This document shows, piece after piece, positions 17,819 through 28,357 of a DNA stretch of 64,000 bases. The stretch comes from an uncultured Eubacteriales bacterium. Lineage in GTDB: Bacteria > Bacillota > Clostridia > Christensenellales > Aristaeellaceae. The translations under genes were made by a program, and so were the position numbers. Position 1 is the first letter of the stretch, and each line of letters opens with the position of its first letter. Location: assembly GCA_900315315.1 (NCBI GenBank), contig OMYT01000001.1, positions 1 to 64,000 on the forward strand. The letters are read 5' to 3'. The notes under the pieces were generated by a model that saw nothing but the letters and a program-made list of their open reading frames with translations, had not been told where the DNA came from and made no database searches.

Positions 17819-19048
17819 ATGTTAGAATCCCTGTCAAAACTGGTTACCGAATCAGGTTTTGCCGGTTTCTTCAGCAATCCGGACGGATGGAGAAACCTGG
17901 TGATGATTGCCATCGCCTGCGTGCTGCTGTATCTAGGTATCAAGAAGCAGTATGAGCCGCTGCTGATGGTCGGCATCGCCGTCGGCTGTCTGTTGGCGAA
18001 CGTCAGCTCCGTGTTCATGACAGCGGACGGATCGCTTCCGGACGCGCTGTATCATCAGTCGCTGTGGGATGCCTTCCTGGATGAGACCAGCCCATACTAC
18101 CACAGCTACGGCCATATCATGTCCCACGGCGGCCTGATCGATATCCTGTATATCGGCGTCAAGGCCGGACTGTATCCCTGTATGATCTTTATCGGAATCG
18201 GCGCGATGACCGACTTTGGTCCGTTGATCTCCAATCCCAAGAGCCTTTTGCTCGGTGCGGCCGCGCAGTTCGGCGTCTTCTTCGCCTTCTTCGGCGCGAA
18301 CCTGCTGGGCTTTGATGCGCAACAGTCCGCTTCCATCGGTATCATCGGCGGTGCTGACGGGCCTACGGCCATTCTGACCACGACGAAACTGGCGCCGGAA
18401 CTGCTGGGACCGATCGCCGTGGCTGCCTACAGCTATATGGCGCTGATCCCGATGATCCAGCCGCCGCTCATGAAGGCGCTGACCACCGAGAAGGAACGCA
18501 GCGTCAAGATGGAGCAGCTGCGCGAAGTCTCCAAGACCGAAAAGATTCTGTTCCCGATCGTGGTGACGATCTTCATCGTTCTGCTGCTGCCCTCCACCGC
18601 TCCGCTGATCGGCTGCCTGATGTTCGGCAACCTGCTCAAGGAAACCGGTGTGACCGAGCGCCTGAGCGATGTCGCCCAGAATGCCCTGATGAACATCGTG
18701 ACGCTGTTCCTGGGCATCAGCGTCGGCGCGACGATGGTCGGTTCCCGCTTCCTGACTCTCGATACGATCAAGATCGTTGTGCTGGGCCTGATTGCTTTCT
18801 CCTTCAGCACGATCGGCGGCCTGCTGGTCGGCAAGCTGATGTACAAGCTGACCGGCGGCAAGGTCAATCCGCTGATCGGTTCAGCGGGCGTTTCCGCCGT
18901 TCCCATGGCGGCCCGCGTTTCCCAGAGGGAAGGCCAGAAAGCCAATCCTTCCAACTTCCTGCTGATGCATGCGATGGGCCCCAACGTGGCGGGTGTTATC
19001 GGATCCGCTATCGCGGCCGGATTCCTGATCAGTATGTTCGGAGGCTGA
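17819..19048 (+). CDS. oadB: Na+-pumping oxaloacetate decarboxylase beta subunit
   Basis: Integral membrane subunit that couples decarboxylation of carboxybiotin to Na+ export. It is 409 residues with about nine to eleven hydrophobic segments. Diagnostic motifs are GIIGGADGPTAI (the conserved Asp needed for Na+), GNLLKETGVTERL and GSAGVSAVPMAARV. A GGGAGGAGA site precedes the ATG. It is the last gene of the cluster; the stop codon overlaps an ACCCCTTCGGC tag at 19048-19058, and a terminator follows. With pckA, the enzyme would convert the PEP/oxaloacetate pool into a sodium motive force, provided oadA is functional. Confidence 0.95.
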   Translation: MLESLSKLVTESGFAGFFSNPDGWRNLVMIAIACVLLYLGIKKQYEPLLMVGIAVGCLLANVSSVFMTADGSLPDALYHQSLWDAFLDETSPYYHSYGHIMSHGGLIDILYIGVKAGLYPCMIFIGIGAMTDFGPLISNPKSLLLGAAAQFGVFFAFFGANLLGFDAQQSASIGIIGGADGPTAILTTTKLAPELLGPIAVAAYSYMALIPMIQPPLMKALTTEKERSVKMEQLREVSKTEKILFPIVVTIFIVLLLPSTAPLIGCLMFGNLLKETGVTERLSDVAQNALMNIVTLFLGISVGATMVGSRFLTLDTIKIVVLGLIAFSFSTIGGLLVGKLMYKLTGGKVNPLIGSAGVSAVPMAARVSQREGQKANPSNFLLMHAMGPNVAGVIGSAIAAGFLISMFGG

Positions 19049-19096
19049 CCCCTTCGGCCTGTATATGATTTGAAGGCTGATAAGAAAACTGAAAAG

Positions 19097-19132
19097 AACC
19101 ACCGGTTTCTGAAAAAGATTCCGGTGGTTTTT
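19097..19132 (+). terminator. Terminator after oadB
   Basis: AACCACCGG (19097-19105) pairs with CCGGTGGTT (19121-19129), 15-base loop, ending in TTTTT. Confidence 0.85.
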
Positions 19133-19241
19133 CATTTGATTCTAATCTTTCTTCCCTTATTTTCCAAGAAACCGCGGATATAATGATACACGTAAACGAT
19201 GAGTGACGCGGAAAGCGCCGGAGAATGAGGAGGAAAGAACG

Positions 19242-19436
19242 ATGAAGAAACTGTGCAAGAGCAATACCAATAAGAAGATCTGCGGTGTGTGCGGCGGCAT
19301 TGCCGAATATCTGAATGCCGATCCTACTCTGATCCGCCTTGCGTTTCTGCTGGTGAGCGCACTGGCCGGAAGCGGTGTGCTGGTTTATTTCCTGGCGGCG
19401 CTGATCATGCCGGAAGCGGAGAGAGTAGCAGATTAA
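19242..19436 (+). CDS. PspC domain small membrane protein
   Basis: A 64-residue protein consisting only of a PspC domain: [36 protein letters not shown] with one hydrophobic helix up to [10 protein letters not shown]. PspC proteins are linked to envelope stress. GAGGAGGAAAG precedes ATG 19242; a perfect TATAAT is at 19179-19184 without a clear -35. It ends on TTAA shared with the convergent argF stop. Confidence 0.85.
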   Translation: MKKLCKSNTNKKICGVCGGIAEYLNADPTLIRLAFLLVSALAGSGVLVYFLAALIMPEAERVAD

Positions 19437-20422
19437 TTTAATGTGGCAGCCATGACGGCTTTGATGGTGTGCATGCGGTTTTCGGCTTCGTCGAAGACTA
19501 TGGAGGAAGGCCCTTCGAAAACTTCGTCCGTCACTTCCATACAGTCGATCCCGAATTTCTCATAAATGGATTTGCCGATGGATGTGTTCAGATCATGGAA
19601 AGACGGGAGGCAGTGCATGAAGACGCACTGCTTTCCGGCTTTTTTCATCACATCGGCGGTGACCCGGTAGGGAAGCAGATCCTGGATCCGCTCTTCCCAG
19701 ACCGCGTCCGGCTCGCCCATAGAGACCCAGACATCCGTGTAGATTACATGGGCGCCCGCAACGGCTTTGTCAACATCGGGCTCAAACTCGAGAATCGCCC
19801 CGGTTTCCTGTGCGATCTCCTGACAGGCGGAGATCAATTCCGCCCCGGGCTGATACTTTTCAGGTGCACAGGCCACAAAATGCATCCCAAGCTTGGCGCA
19901 GCCGACCATCAGCGAGTTCCCCATGTTGTAGCGGGCATCCCCCATATAGACCAGCTTGATATCCTTCAATGTGCCAAAATGCTCCCGGATGGTGAGAAGG
20001 TCGGCGAGGATCTGGGTGGGATGAAATTCATTGGTCAGACCGTTCCAAACCGGGATTCCGGAATAACGGTACAGATCTTCCACAATCTGCTGACCGAATC
20101 CGCGGTACTCAATCCCGTCAAACATCCGGCCGAGCACCCGCGCGGTATCGGCAATGCTTTCTTTTTTGCCGATCTGGCTTCCGGACGGATCAAGATAGGT
20201 ACAGTTCATCCCCAGATCATAAGCGGCGACTTCAAAAGCACAGCGGGTACGCGTGCTTGTTTTTTCAAAAATCAGGGCAATATTTTTCCCGGCACAGCAG
20301 GCATGCGGAATGCCGGCTTTTTTCTTTGCCTTCAGATCTGCGGCCAGATCCAGCAGGCCGGTAATTTCTTCCGGCGTGAGATCCAGCAGTTTCAGAAACT
20401 TTTTTTCTTTCAGCGTAAACAT
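19433..20422 (-). CDS. argF: Ornithine carbamoyltransferase
   Basis: Makes citrulline from ornithine and carbamoyl phosphate (arginine synthesis, or the reverse in the deiminase pathway). The 329 residues show the carbamoyl-phosphate loop [22 protein letters not shown], the ornithine motif [13 protein letters not shown] and the HCLPSF catalytic cysteine motif. ATG 20422 is chosen because GGAGGTG lies six bases upstream; the upstream in-frame ATG at 20437 sits on that site. No other arginine genes are adjacent. The stop shares TTAA with pspC. The promoter carries a palindrome over the -10. Confidence 0.95.
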   Translation of the reverse strand: MFTLKEKKFLKLLDLTPEEITGLLDLAADLKAKKKAGIPHACCAGKNIALIFEKTSTRTRCAFEVAAYDLGMNCTYLDPSGSQIGKKESIADTARVLGRMFDGIEYRGFGQQIVEDLYRYSGIPVWNGLTNEFHPTQILADLLTIREHFGTLKDIKLVYMGDARYNMGNSLMVGCAKLGMHFVACAPEKYQPGAELISACQEIAQETGAILEFEPDVDKAVAGAHVIYTDVWVSMGEPDAVWEERIQDLLPYRVTADVMKKAGKQCVFMHCLPSFHDLNTSIGKSIYEKFGIDCMEVTDEVFEGPSSIVFDEAENRMHTIKAVMAATLN

Positions 20423-20443
20423 CCGGAGCACCTCCATATCAAC

Positions 20444-20481
20444 GATATCTCAGTATAAGATATCCATGATCCTTAAGTCAA
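20444..20481 (-). promoter_or_regulatory. argF promoter with palindromic operator over the -10
   Basis: Minus-strand TTGACT (20476-20481), an 18-base spacer and TATACT (20452-20457). GATATCT (20444-20450) and AGATATC (20458-20464) flank the -10 as perfect 7-bp inverted repeats. This does not match the usual ARG box (TGAAT/ATTCA arms). Confidence 0.6.
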
Positions 20482-20507
20482 GAAAACACAAATTGATTTT
20501 TTGCCTC

Positions 20508-20537
20508 TTTACAAACACAAGATAATTGTGTTATAAT
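20508..20537 (+). promoter_or_regulatory. Promoter and likely self-operator of the S24 repressor gene
   Basis: TTTACA (20508-20513), an 18-base spacer and TATAAT (20532-20537). The spacer holds the palindrome ACACAA (20515-20520)/TTGTGT (20526-20531). Another ACACAA lies at 20486-20491. This placement is typical of an autoregulating XRE repressor. Confidence 0.65.
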
Positions 20538-20571
20538 ATGATTAAAGAATGGATAAAAGGAGGTTATGATC

Positions 20572-21399
20572 ATGTCCAAACCGATTCCCAACAGTATGGC
20601 CAATGCGGCCGGTGTTGCATATGGAGATCTGATCCGCCGTCAGCGCAGGCATAAAAAGATGAGTCAGGAGGAGCTCGGCACCTTGGTTCGGGTGGGGAAG
20701 AATGCCGTCGGCGCATGGGAGGCCGGGCGCAGCCGGCCGGATGTTGCCAGTGTTCCCATCATCTGCAAAGCGCTGGATCTTTCGATGGAAGAGTTTTTTG
20801 GCTTGGAGGAGTCGGCTGTTTCCGTCAGCGTAAAAGAAAAACTGGATGAAAAGGAAGGAGCAGAACTGATCCGTCGGTACACCGCACTGAATCAATATAA
20901 TCGTCAGGTTATCATGCGGGAGATGGAAATGCTCTATGGCATGCAGGGGGAAATGAATAATCCTGTGCGTAAGGTTGTCCGGCTCTATATGAATGATTTA
21001 GCGGTTTCTGCCGGCCCAGGGGAAACACTGGATGCTGCCAGAGGTGAGGAAGTATTTCTTTATGCCGAGCCTGATACAAAAGCAGCGGACGAGATTATTA
21101 GGATCAACGGTGACAGTATGGAGCCGACATATCAGAACGGAGATCATGTTCTTGTCCGGCATACGTCCACTCTACGGCAGGGGGAGATCGGCATCTTTGT
21201 CATAGGAGATACCGGTTATATCAAAGAATACCACAAAGACGGGCTTTACAGCCATAATCCGGCTTATGCACCGATCTTCTTTTCCGAAGGGACAGAGGTC
21301 CGGTGTATCGGCCGCGTGATCAGGAACGTTAAGCAGGATGACTGGGCTGATGATGAAAGTATCAGCGCATGGAAAACAGCCAAAGGGAAAGGAAGATGA
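20572..21399 (+). CDS. XRE-family repressor with S24 (LexA/CI-like) autoprotease domain
   Basis: Transcription regulator of 275 residues. An N-terminal helix-turn-helix (~18-75, MSQEELGTLVRVGKNAVGAWEAGRSRPD) is joined by a helical linker to a C-terminal S24 peptidase fold. The cleavage-site-like A147-G148, the nucleophile S182 in NGDSMEPTYQNGD and the general base K218 in GYIKEY have spacings close to those of LexA. It should therefore self-cleave when RecA is activated, or act as a phage-like repressor. Start 20572 has AAGGAGG eight bases away. Its stop overlaps the next start (ATGA). No phage genes are nearby. Confidence 0.85.
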   Translation: MSKPIPNSMANAAGVAYGDLIRRQRRHKKMSQEELGTLVRVGKNAVGAWEAGRSRPDVASVPIICKALDLSMEEFFGLEESAVSVSVKEKLDEKEGAELIRRYTALNQYNRQVIMREMEMLYGMQGEMNNPVRKVVRLYMNDLAVSAGPGETLDAARGEEVFLYAEPDTKAADEIIRINGDSMEPTYQNGDHVLVRHTSTLRQGEIGIFVIGDTGYIKEYHKDGLYSHNPAYAPIFFSEGTEVRCIGRVIRNVKQDDWADDESISAWKTAKGKGR

Positions 21400-21656
21400 A
21401 TATGCAAGGCAGCAAGCCGAGAAATCAGGAAAAACGGATTCTCATTATGCGTTATATGATTTCCTTTGCTTCAGAACGAGGAAAACAGCCATCTGTACGC
21501 GAAATTGCCGAGGCTGCCGGGCTGCAATCCACTTCCACGACAGCAGGATATCTTCGGCGGATGGTGAATGAAGGACTGCTTGAACAGAACGGGAGATCCA
21601 GCCGTAATTATTTTGTAACAAGGGATGCGACGGAACAGCTTCGAAATGCGGGATAA
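21396..21656 (+). CDS. Free-standing LexA-type winged-helix DNA-binding domain
   Basis: An 86-residue protein matching only the N-terminal DNA-binding domain of LexA: NQEKRILIMRYMISFASERGKQPSVREIAEAAGLQSTSTTAGYLRRMVNEGLLEQ, including the SVREIAEAAGL-STST recognition helix region. The S24 protease half is missing, but the protein is translationally coupled (ATGA) to an S24 repressor. It may share targets with LexA or be a cofactor for its neighbour. The stop directly abuts the convergent zinc-ribbon gene. Confidence 0.75.
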   Translation: MNMQGSKPRNQEKRILIMRYMISFASERGKQPSVREIAEAAGLQSTSTTAGYLRRMVNEGLLEQNGRSSRNYFVTRDATEQLRNAG

Positions 21657-22070
21657 TTATGCTTTCGTTTTGAACTGATGCTGACAGCGGACACAGGTGA
21701 TTTCCTTTTCACCGCAGCCGCGCTTCAGCCGCAGGAGCACCTTGCAGTTGGGGCATTTAAAATATTTATAGTCCTTCCTGTTTTTCATCCGCTTGATGAA
21801 CTGGCTGGTTTTTGTTTTCCAGCCGGAGGTTAGTTCGATATACTTCCGGTTCTCCGCCATACGGGCTTCATGATTGCGGGAGAACATCCTGAAAAGGGTG
21901 ATGACATACAATGCAATCCCCAGGAACGAAAGAACGGGTACGCGGAGAAATGTTGACAGGAGAGAGATGACCAGACCGGCCAGAAGGGTGAACATCCCAA
22001 GGTTATCCGCGCCGTGGCGGCCCTGCATGAAACGGGCCAAAGCGGCCTTTATTTTTTGCCAGAAAGTCAT
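21657..22070 (-). CDS. Membrane protein with C-terminal zinc ribbon
   Basis: A 137-residue protein. Two hydrophobic segments (~25-60) are followed by a basic linker and a four-cysteine zinc ribbon, CPNCKVLLRLKRGCGEKEITCVRC, near the C-terminus. A GGAGGTG site precedes the ATG. It is the last gene of the hsp70-DUF5685-dnaJ operon, 23 bases after the J protein, so it may be a membrane anchor or client adaptor for that system. Function unknown. Confidence 0.8.
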   Translation of the reverse strand: MTFWQKIKAALARFMQGRHGADNLGMFTLLAGLVISLLSTFLRVPVLSFLGIALYVITLFRMFSRNHEARMAENRKYIELTSGWKTKTSQFIKRMKNRKDYKYFKCPNCKVLLRLKRGCGEKEITCVRCQHQFKTKA

Positions 22071-22093
22071 AATGACACCTCCAATTCAGTATT

Positions 22094-22891
22094 TCAGCAC
22101 CACATGCCGAAGCGGCCGCAGCCGCCGAGGCAGCAGTTAAGGATCATATTCGCCGCACAGCAGGTGAGGCAGGGATTGGCGCAGATGGCGGAGCGGAAAT
22201 CATAGCCTTTGCTCTGGGTCTGGCGGTAGGTTTGCCGACCTGCTTCGATCGTGTTCAGCAGCGCCTGATAATCAGCATCGCCGGGCGACATCCGAACCGC
22301 AGCCCGGGCATGGTCCAGGGCGGAGATCCGGTTGCCGAGCCCCAGATCCGCTTTGGCATACAGAGCGTGCCAGTCCGCATCATGCGTCGGGATCCGGTTC
22401 AGGAGGCTGATCGCTTCGTTGTAACGGTTGGAAAGCACATGGTTCTCAGCGGTTTTCAGCTCCGGATTGGCGTAGGAGCGGGTCCGGTACCGGGTCTGCT
22501 GCTGTGACTGGGCGCCGCCGAAGAAAGCGGAGAAAGGATCGAAGCCGAAATCCCCGAAGGGGTTCCCGTTCTGTCCGTTCTGCCCGCCGGAGCCGCCGCT
22601 TTGGCCGTAGTACCCGCTCTGACCGTAGGGATTCCCGTAGCTGCCGTAAGAGGAGGAACCGCCGTAGCCTGATGAACCGTATGGATTGGCAGAGGGATCC
22701 CGTCCGGTCTTTTTGATCTGCAGGCAGCGGGTATAGGCGTCGTTGACCTCCCGCATTTTTTCTTCTGCTGCCTTATCGCCCGGATTCAGGTCCGGATGGT
22801 ATTTTTTGGCAAGCTTGCGGTAAGCCGCCTTGATTTCGTCTTCCGTCGCGGAGGAACTCAAGCCGAGAACGGCAAATGGATCATTTGGCAT
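22094..22891 (-). CDS. Unusual J-domain protein with Gly/Tyr-rich linker and Cys-rich tail
   Basis: Hsp70 co-chaperone of 265 residues. The J domain (~4-60, [36 protein letters not shown]) keeps the HPD tripeptide. It is followed by a Gly/Ser/Tyr/Gln/Asn-rich low-complexity stretch (~70-130), a TPR-like helical repeat (~145-215) and a C-terminus with eight cysteines in the last 30 residues. It lacks the DnaJ zinc fingers and the substrate-binding CTD, so it is not the housekeeping DnaJ. It overlaps DUF5685 by 11 bases. Confidence 0.88.
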   Translation of the reverse strand: MPNDPFAVLGLSSSATEDEIKAAYRKLAKKYHPDLNPGDKAAEEKMREVNDAYTRCLQIKKTGRDPSANPYGSSGYGGSSSYGSYGNPYGQSGYYGQSGGSGGQNGQNGNPFGDFGFDPFSAFFGGAQSQQQTRYRTRSYANPELKTAENHVLSNRYNEAISLLNRIPTHDADWHALYAKADLGLGNRISALDHARAAVRMSPGDADYQALLNTIEAGRQTYRQTQSKGYDFRSAICANPCLTCCAANMILNCCLGGCGRFGMWC

Positions 22892-23732
22892 CGGAGTCCT
22901 CCTTTCTTTTCTTTGCTTTCTCTGTGATCAGCGTGTAGCGCTGCCAGACGCCGCTGTACAGGATGTTCCGCAGAATGTCGAGATCCTGTTCCAGCGGAAG
23001 GACTTCAAAGCATTCAGCCGCGTCCGCGATCAGGAACTCCAGGGTTTCCCTGCAGAAGTCCTGGTAATCAGGCCTGTCCCGGTAGACTGTCAGGGGATTG
23101 AAGCGGCCCTTTTTCCGGTCTTCATCGAAGTCCTCCCAGGCATCCATCCAGTAGATGAAACGCCCGAGCCCGGCGCCCAGAGACCGCAGAATGCCAGCCC
23201 AGGGATCCTCTGGGAAAGGAACAAAGACGGATCCCAGCATTTCCCCGGAAAGATTGCAGAGCCGATCCGGAACAGGATCCGGTTTTTTCTCTTCCTGCCA
23301 GAGTTCGTCGAGCGCTTTCCGGACGCCCTCCGCCTGCAGCGGATAATCCGCCCGGACTTTATCCATTGCTTTCCGGAAGAGGTTTTCACCTGCTTTGCCC
23401 CGGAGAGAACGGTCGTCCATCCGCTGATCCACACACTTGTAATAGAACAGCAGCGCGTTCATATCCGCGGCAAAGTCGATCATCGGAGAGGACAGGTAAG
23501 CATGTGATTTCACCGGGTGAACACCGCAGCGGGAATCGGTGGCGCCGGTCTCCGGCTCATAGAGGGAGGAAAGCAACATGGCCAGAAAGGTCATATCATT
23601 GCTGAGTGACAGGCGGCCGGTCTGACCGTGCCGTTCCCGGAGCGCATGGCAAACGCCGCAGTAAAAGGAACGGTACCGCTGTTTCTGTTCCTCCGAAAGA
23701 ACGGAGAGCACAGGTGCGATATATCCGAACAT
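22881..23732 (-). CDS. DUF5685 family protein
   Basis: A 283-residue, mostly helical protein that opens [36 protein letters not shown]. Aspartate-rich segments [21 protein letters not shown] and [21 protein letters not shown] give a fold reminiscent of all-helical prenyl synthases, but no function is established. It sits between an Hsp70 and a J protein, 11 bases after the former and overlapping the latter, implying a role with that chaperone. Confidence 0.8.
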   Translation of the reverse strand: MFGYIAPVLSVLSEEQKQRYRSFYCGVCHALRERHGQTGRLSLSNDMTFLAMLLSSLYEPETGATDSRCGVHPVKSHAYLSSPMIDFAADMNALLFYYKCVDQRMDDRSLRGKAGENLFRKAMDKVRADYPLQAEGVRKALDELWQEEKKPDPVPDRLCNLSGEMLGSVFVPFPEDPWAGILRSLGAGLGRFIYWMDAWEDFDEDRKKGRFNPLTVYRDRPDYQDFCRETLEFLIADAAECFEVLPLEQDLDILRNILYSGVWQRYTLITEKAKKRKEDSDAK

Positions 23733-23743
23733 ACGCAGCCTCC

Positions 23744-25495
<1,752 letters not shown>

Positions 25496-25622
25496 ACATT
25501 CATCCTCCCGAATTCTGCAGGTTACCATGCTTATGATAAAGGATCAAGTTCAAGAACAGAAGAAGAGAATGTGAAGGAAATGTGAATTCAGAGTGGCGAG
25601 TGAAGAGTTCAGGTTTGTGGAG

Positions 25623-25651
25623 TTGTGTTCGGTGTGGGATCATGGTAAGAT
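25623..25651 (+). promoter_or_regulatory. Probable promoter of the M18 aminopeptidase gene
   Basis: TTGTGT (25623-25628), a 17-base spacer and TAAGAT (25646-25651), 24 bases before the ATG. No convincing promoter was seen for the divergent Hsp70 operon in this 180-base gap. Confidence 0.45.
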
Positions 25652-25675
25652 AGGGCACAAGGAGCGTGAGACAAA

Positions 25676-27058
25676 ATGGAAAGACCCAATGCATGGAAAA
25701 CCTACAATAAAATAGAACTGAAGAAACTGGAAGCGGTGGCCGCCGAATACAAAGATTTTCTCGATCGCGGGAAAACGGAGCGGGAATGCGCTCAGATTGC
25801 GATTTCCGCGTTGGAAAAGGCCGGGTATGTCAGCCTGGAGAAGGCGATCGTTGCAAAGAAAGCGCTGAAGCCCGGGGATAAAATCTATCTGAACAAGATG
25901 GGAAAAGCCGTGCTGACTTTTATGATCGGAAAGAACCGGCTAGCGGAAGGGATGAACATTGTCGGCGCGCATATTGACAGCCCCCGGCTGGACCTGAAAC
26001 AGAATCCCCTGTATGAAGACGGAGATTTTGCCCTGGCTGATACCCATTATTACGGCGGAATCAAGAAATACCAGTGGGTGGCCCGGGAACTGGCGCTTCA
26101 CGGTGTGGTTGTGAAAAAAGACGGTACGACAGTTCAGATCTGCATTGGTGAAAAGGATACGGATCCCGTAGTCGGTGTGAGCGATCTGCTAATTCATTTG
26201 TCACAGGAGCAGCTGGGCAAGAAAATGAGCGAGGCGATCACCGGCGAAAACCTGGATATCATCCTCGGGGGAAAGCCGCTGAACGGCGAAGAGAAGGAAC
26301 CGGTAAAGGCAAAGCTAATCAGGATTCTGAAGGAGGAATACGGGATTGAGGAAGAAGACCTGATCTCCGCGGAAATCGAGGCAGTGCCGGCCGGGAAGGC
26401 CCGGGATTTTGGCCTGGACCGGAGCATGATCATGGGCTATGGGCATGACGACCGCGTCTGCGCGTTCGCGGAGCTGAAGGCGGTGCTGGACCTGAAAGGG
26501 ATCCCGGCCTATACCTGCTGCGGCATGCTGGTGGACAAAGAGGAGATCGGCAGCGTCGGCGCTACCAGTATGCAGAGCAACTATCTGGAGAATGCCGTGG
26601 CGGAAATCCTGGATCTGCAGGGCGCTTACAGTGAACTGAACGTCCGCCGTGCGCTGCGGAACAGCCGGATGCTTTCCTGTGACGTCAGCGCAGGCTTTGA
26701 TCCCCTGTACGCCGGCGCGTATGAAAAGAAAAACGCCGCCTGGCTCGGCAGGGGCGTATGTTTCAACAAGTTTACCGGCAGCCGCGGCAAGAGCGGATCC
26801 AACGACGCAAACGCGGAATATATGGCGAAGCTGCGCCGGATTATGGATGAGAACAAAGTATGCTGGCAGACAGCCGAGCTCGGCAAGGTGGACCAGGGCG
26901 GCGGCGGAACGATCGCCTATATCTGTGCGCTGTACGGCATGGAGGTGATTGACAGCGGCGTGGCGGTGCTGAATATGCATGCACCGATGGAGATTATTTC
27001 CAAAGCGGATCTGTATGAGGCGGTGAAGGCTTATAAGGCTTTCATGATGAAGGCTTAA
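25676..27058 (+). CDS. M18 family aspartyl aminopeptidase
   Basis: Cytoplasmic two-zinc aminopeptidase that removes acidic N-terminal residues. The 460 residues show the metal-binding GAHIDSPRLDLK, the catalytic MLVDKEEIGSVGATS, GYGHDDRVCAF, CDVSAGFDP and the C-terminal SGSNDANAEYM and NMHAPMEI (last metal His). ACAAGGAGCG precedes the ATG. The stop shares TTAA with the convergent mutY. Confidence 0.93.
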   Translation: MERPNAWKTYNKIELKKLEAVAAEYKDFLDRGKTERECAQIAISALEKAGYVSLEKAIVAKKALKPGDKIYLNKMGKAVLTFMIGKNRLAEGMNIVGAHIDSPRLDLKQNPLYEDGDFALADTHYYGGIKKYQWVARELALHGVVVKKDGTTVQICIGEKDTDPVVGVSDLLIHLSQEQLGKKMSEAITGENLDIILGGKPLNGEEKEPVKAKLIRILKEEYGIEEEDLISAEIEAVPAGKARDFGLDRSMIMGYGHDDRVCAFAELKAVLDLKGIPAYTCCGMLVDKEEIGSVGATSMQSNYLENAVAEILDLQGAYSELNVRRALRNSRMLSCDVSAGFDPLYAGAYEKKNAAWLGRGVCFNKFTGSRGKSGSNDANAEYMAKLRRIMDENKVCWQTAELGKVDQGGGGTIAYICALYGMEVIDSGVAVLNMHAPMEIISKADLYEAVKAYKAFMMKA

Positions 27059-28098
27059 GACTGGGGAGCTTTCAGTATATTAAGTGCCGCATTCATTGCA
27101 ACGGGAAGCGGCAGAGCGAAAAGTTGTTCCAACGGAATGAATTCATATCCTGCGGGCGCGGAGGCGGATGCTTCCGCGCTCATTGTATATAGCTGCATCT
27201 GCCAGATCTGATGGGTGAAGATGTGGCGGGCGCTTCCGACTTCCATGAAATTGCTACATGTGAGATGCAGCTTTTTTTGCACCTGCTCCGCCAGCTCTTC
27301 CGTGGAGAAGGTTCCTTCCAACATGGGGAAGCACCAAAGCCCCTGCAGCAGCCTTTCGGTCCGCTGACGCATCAGGATCCGATCTCCGGAACGGATCAGC
27401 AGGACTGCATACGGAATCACCTTTTGCGGTCTGGCTTTCGGAAGAACGGGCAGATCAGACGCGTCCCCGGCGCGGAAGGCGTCGCAGAAAGCGGAGAGAG
27501 GGCAGCGGCTACAGTCCGGAGTGCCCGGAACGCAGACGGTGGCGCCCAGATCCATGACGGCCTGGTTATAGTCCCCAGGCCGTTCTGCCGGGACAAGAGA
27601 CGCAGCCAATGCTTCGATCCGACGGCGAGTTTCGGGCTCCAGTGCGTCGCTGCGGATCCCGAAGATCCGTGAAAGAACGCGGATAACGTTCCCATCCACC
27701 GCGGGAACCGATACATCATAGGCAATGGAAGCGATGGCCCCGGCGGTGTACGGACCGATGCCGCTGATTTTCCGGAGCTTTTCAGGATCCCGGGGCAGGA
27801 TCCCGCCGTATTCGGAGACTACCTGTTTCGCGCCTTTCCAGAGATTCCGGGCGCGGGAATAATAGCCGAGGCCTTCCCATTCCTTAAGCACTTCTGCTTC
27901 TGAAGCAGCGGCCAGAGCGGGAAGATCAGGGAAGCGGGAAAGGAATCGTTCATAATAGGAAAGAACGGTTTCCACGCGGGTCTGCTGAAGCATTGCCTCA
28001 CTGACCCAGGTACGATAGGCATCATGAAACCCCCGCCAGGGCAGCACCCTGGCGTTGGCGTCATACCAGGCAAGTAAAGATAAAGAAATCTGATTCAT
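27055..28098 (-). CDS. mutY: A/G-specific adenine DNA glycosylase MutY
   Basis: Removes adenine opposite 8-oxoguanine. The 347 residues contain the helix-hairpin-helix LRKISGIGPYTAGAIASIAYD, the catalytic Asp in VPAVDGNVIRVL, the [4Fe-4S] cluster cysteines CVPGTPDCSRCPLSAFC (C-x6-C-x2-C-x5-C) and a C-terminal NUDIX-like 8-oxoG recognition domain (~220-340). It overlaps the convergent aminopeptidase by four bases. Downstream of its own start (28099-28357) lies a family A element and the promoter of the next plus-strand gene. Confidence 0.95.
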   Translation of the reverse strand: MNQISLSLLAWYDANARVLPWRGFHDAYRTWVSEAMLQQTRVETVLSYYERFLSRFPDLPALAAASEAEVLKEWEGLGYYSRARNLWKGAKQVVSEYGGILPRDPEKLRKISGIGPYTAGAIASIAYDVSVPAVDGNVIRVLSRIFGIRSDALEPETRRRIEALAASLVPAERPGDYNQAVMDLGATVCVPGTPDCSRCPLSAFCDAFRAGDASDLPVLPKARPQKVIPYAVLLIRSGDRILMRQRTERLLQGLWCFPMLEGTFSTEELAEQVQKKLHLTCSNFMEVGSARHIFTHQIWQMQLYTMSAEASASAPAGYEFIPLEQLFALPLPVAMNAALNILKAPQS

Positions 28099-28107
28099 GA
28101 TAAATCA

Positions 28108-28210
28108 TTGGGGGCTTTCCGAATGCCCCGGGCTGCCGCCCGTTCTCTGCTGAAAACTGTCCACCGGACAGTTTTCCTGGCGCGCCGAACCCCCCAAACC
28201 CCTTCGGCCG
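28108..28210 (+). repeat. Long form of palindromic element family A
   Basis: Outer arms TTGGGGG (28108-28114) and CCCCCAA (28191-28197) enclose GGGGC-TTTCCGAAT-GCCCC and a perfect 11-bp hairpin GAAAACTGTCC-ACC-GGACAGTTTTC (28152-28176). The tag ACCCCTTCGGC closes the element. Its leading GGCTTTCCGA and its tag match the short forms at 8652 and 33901, so it appears to be the same element carrying an inserted hairpin module. Confidence 0.65.
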
Positions 28211-28288
28211 TATCACCTTTTGCTGAAGGTTAATGAGGCTTTGTTTCAAGATATCACATAATGAAAATATGTGCAAACCGCGACACTA

Positions 28289-28317
28289 TTCTCAATAGGG
28301 ACAGTTTGGGGTATAAT
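28289..28317 (+). promoter_or_regulatory. Promoter of the membrane protein-ubiA-HAD operon
   Basis: TTCTCA (28289-28294), a 17-base spacer and TATAAT (28312-28317). Its presence inside the open frame shows that translation must start downstream, at GTG 28358. Confidence 0.6.
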
Positions 28318-28357
28318 GGAGCGTAAACATTTATCGGGCGAAGGCGGAGGGAACAAC

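Noticed and set aside
20566-21656. Prophage remnant suggested by the S24 repressor
   Set aside because: No integrase, structural or replication genes and no attachment repeats are visible on either side; the flanks are housekeeping genes.
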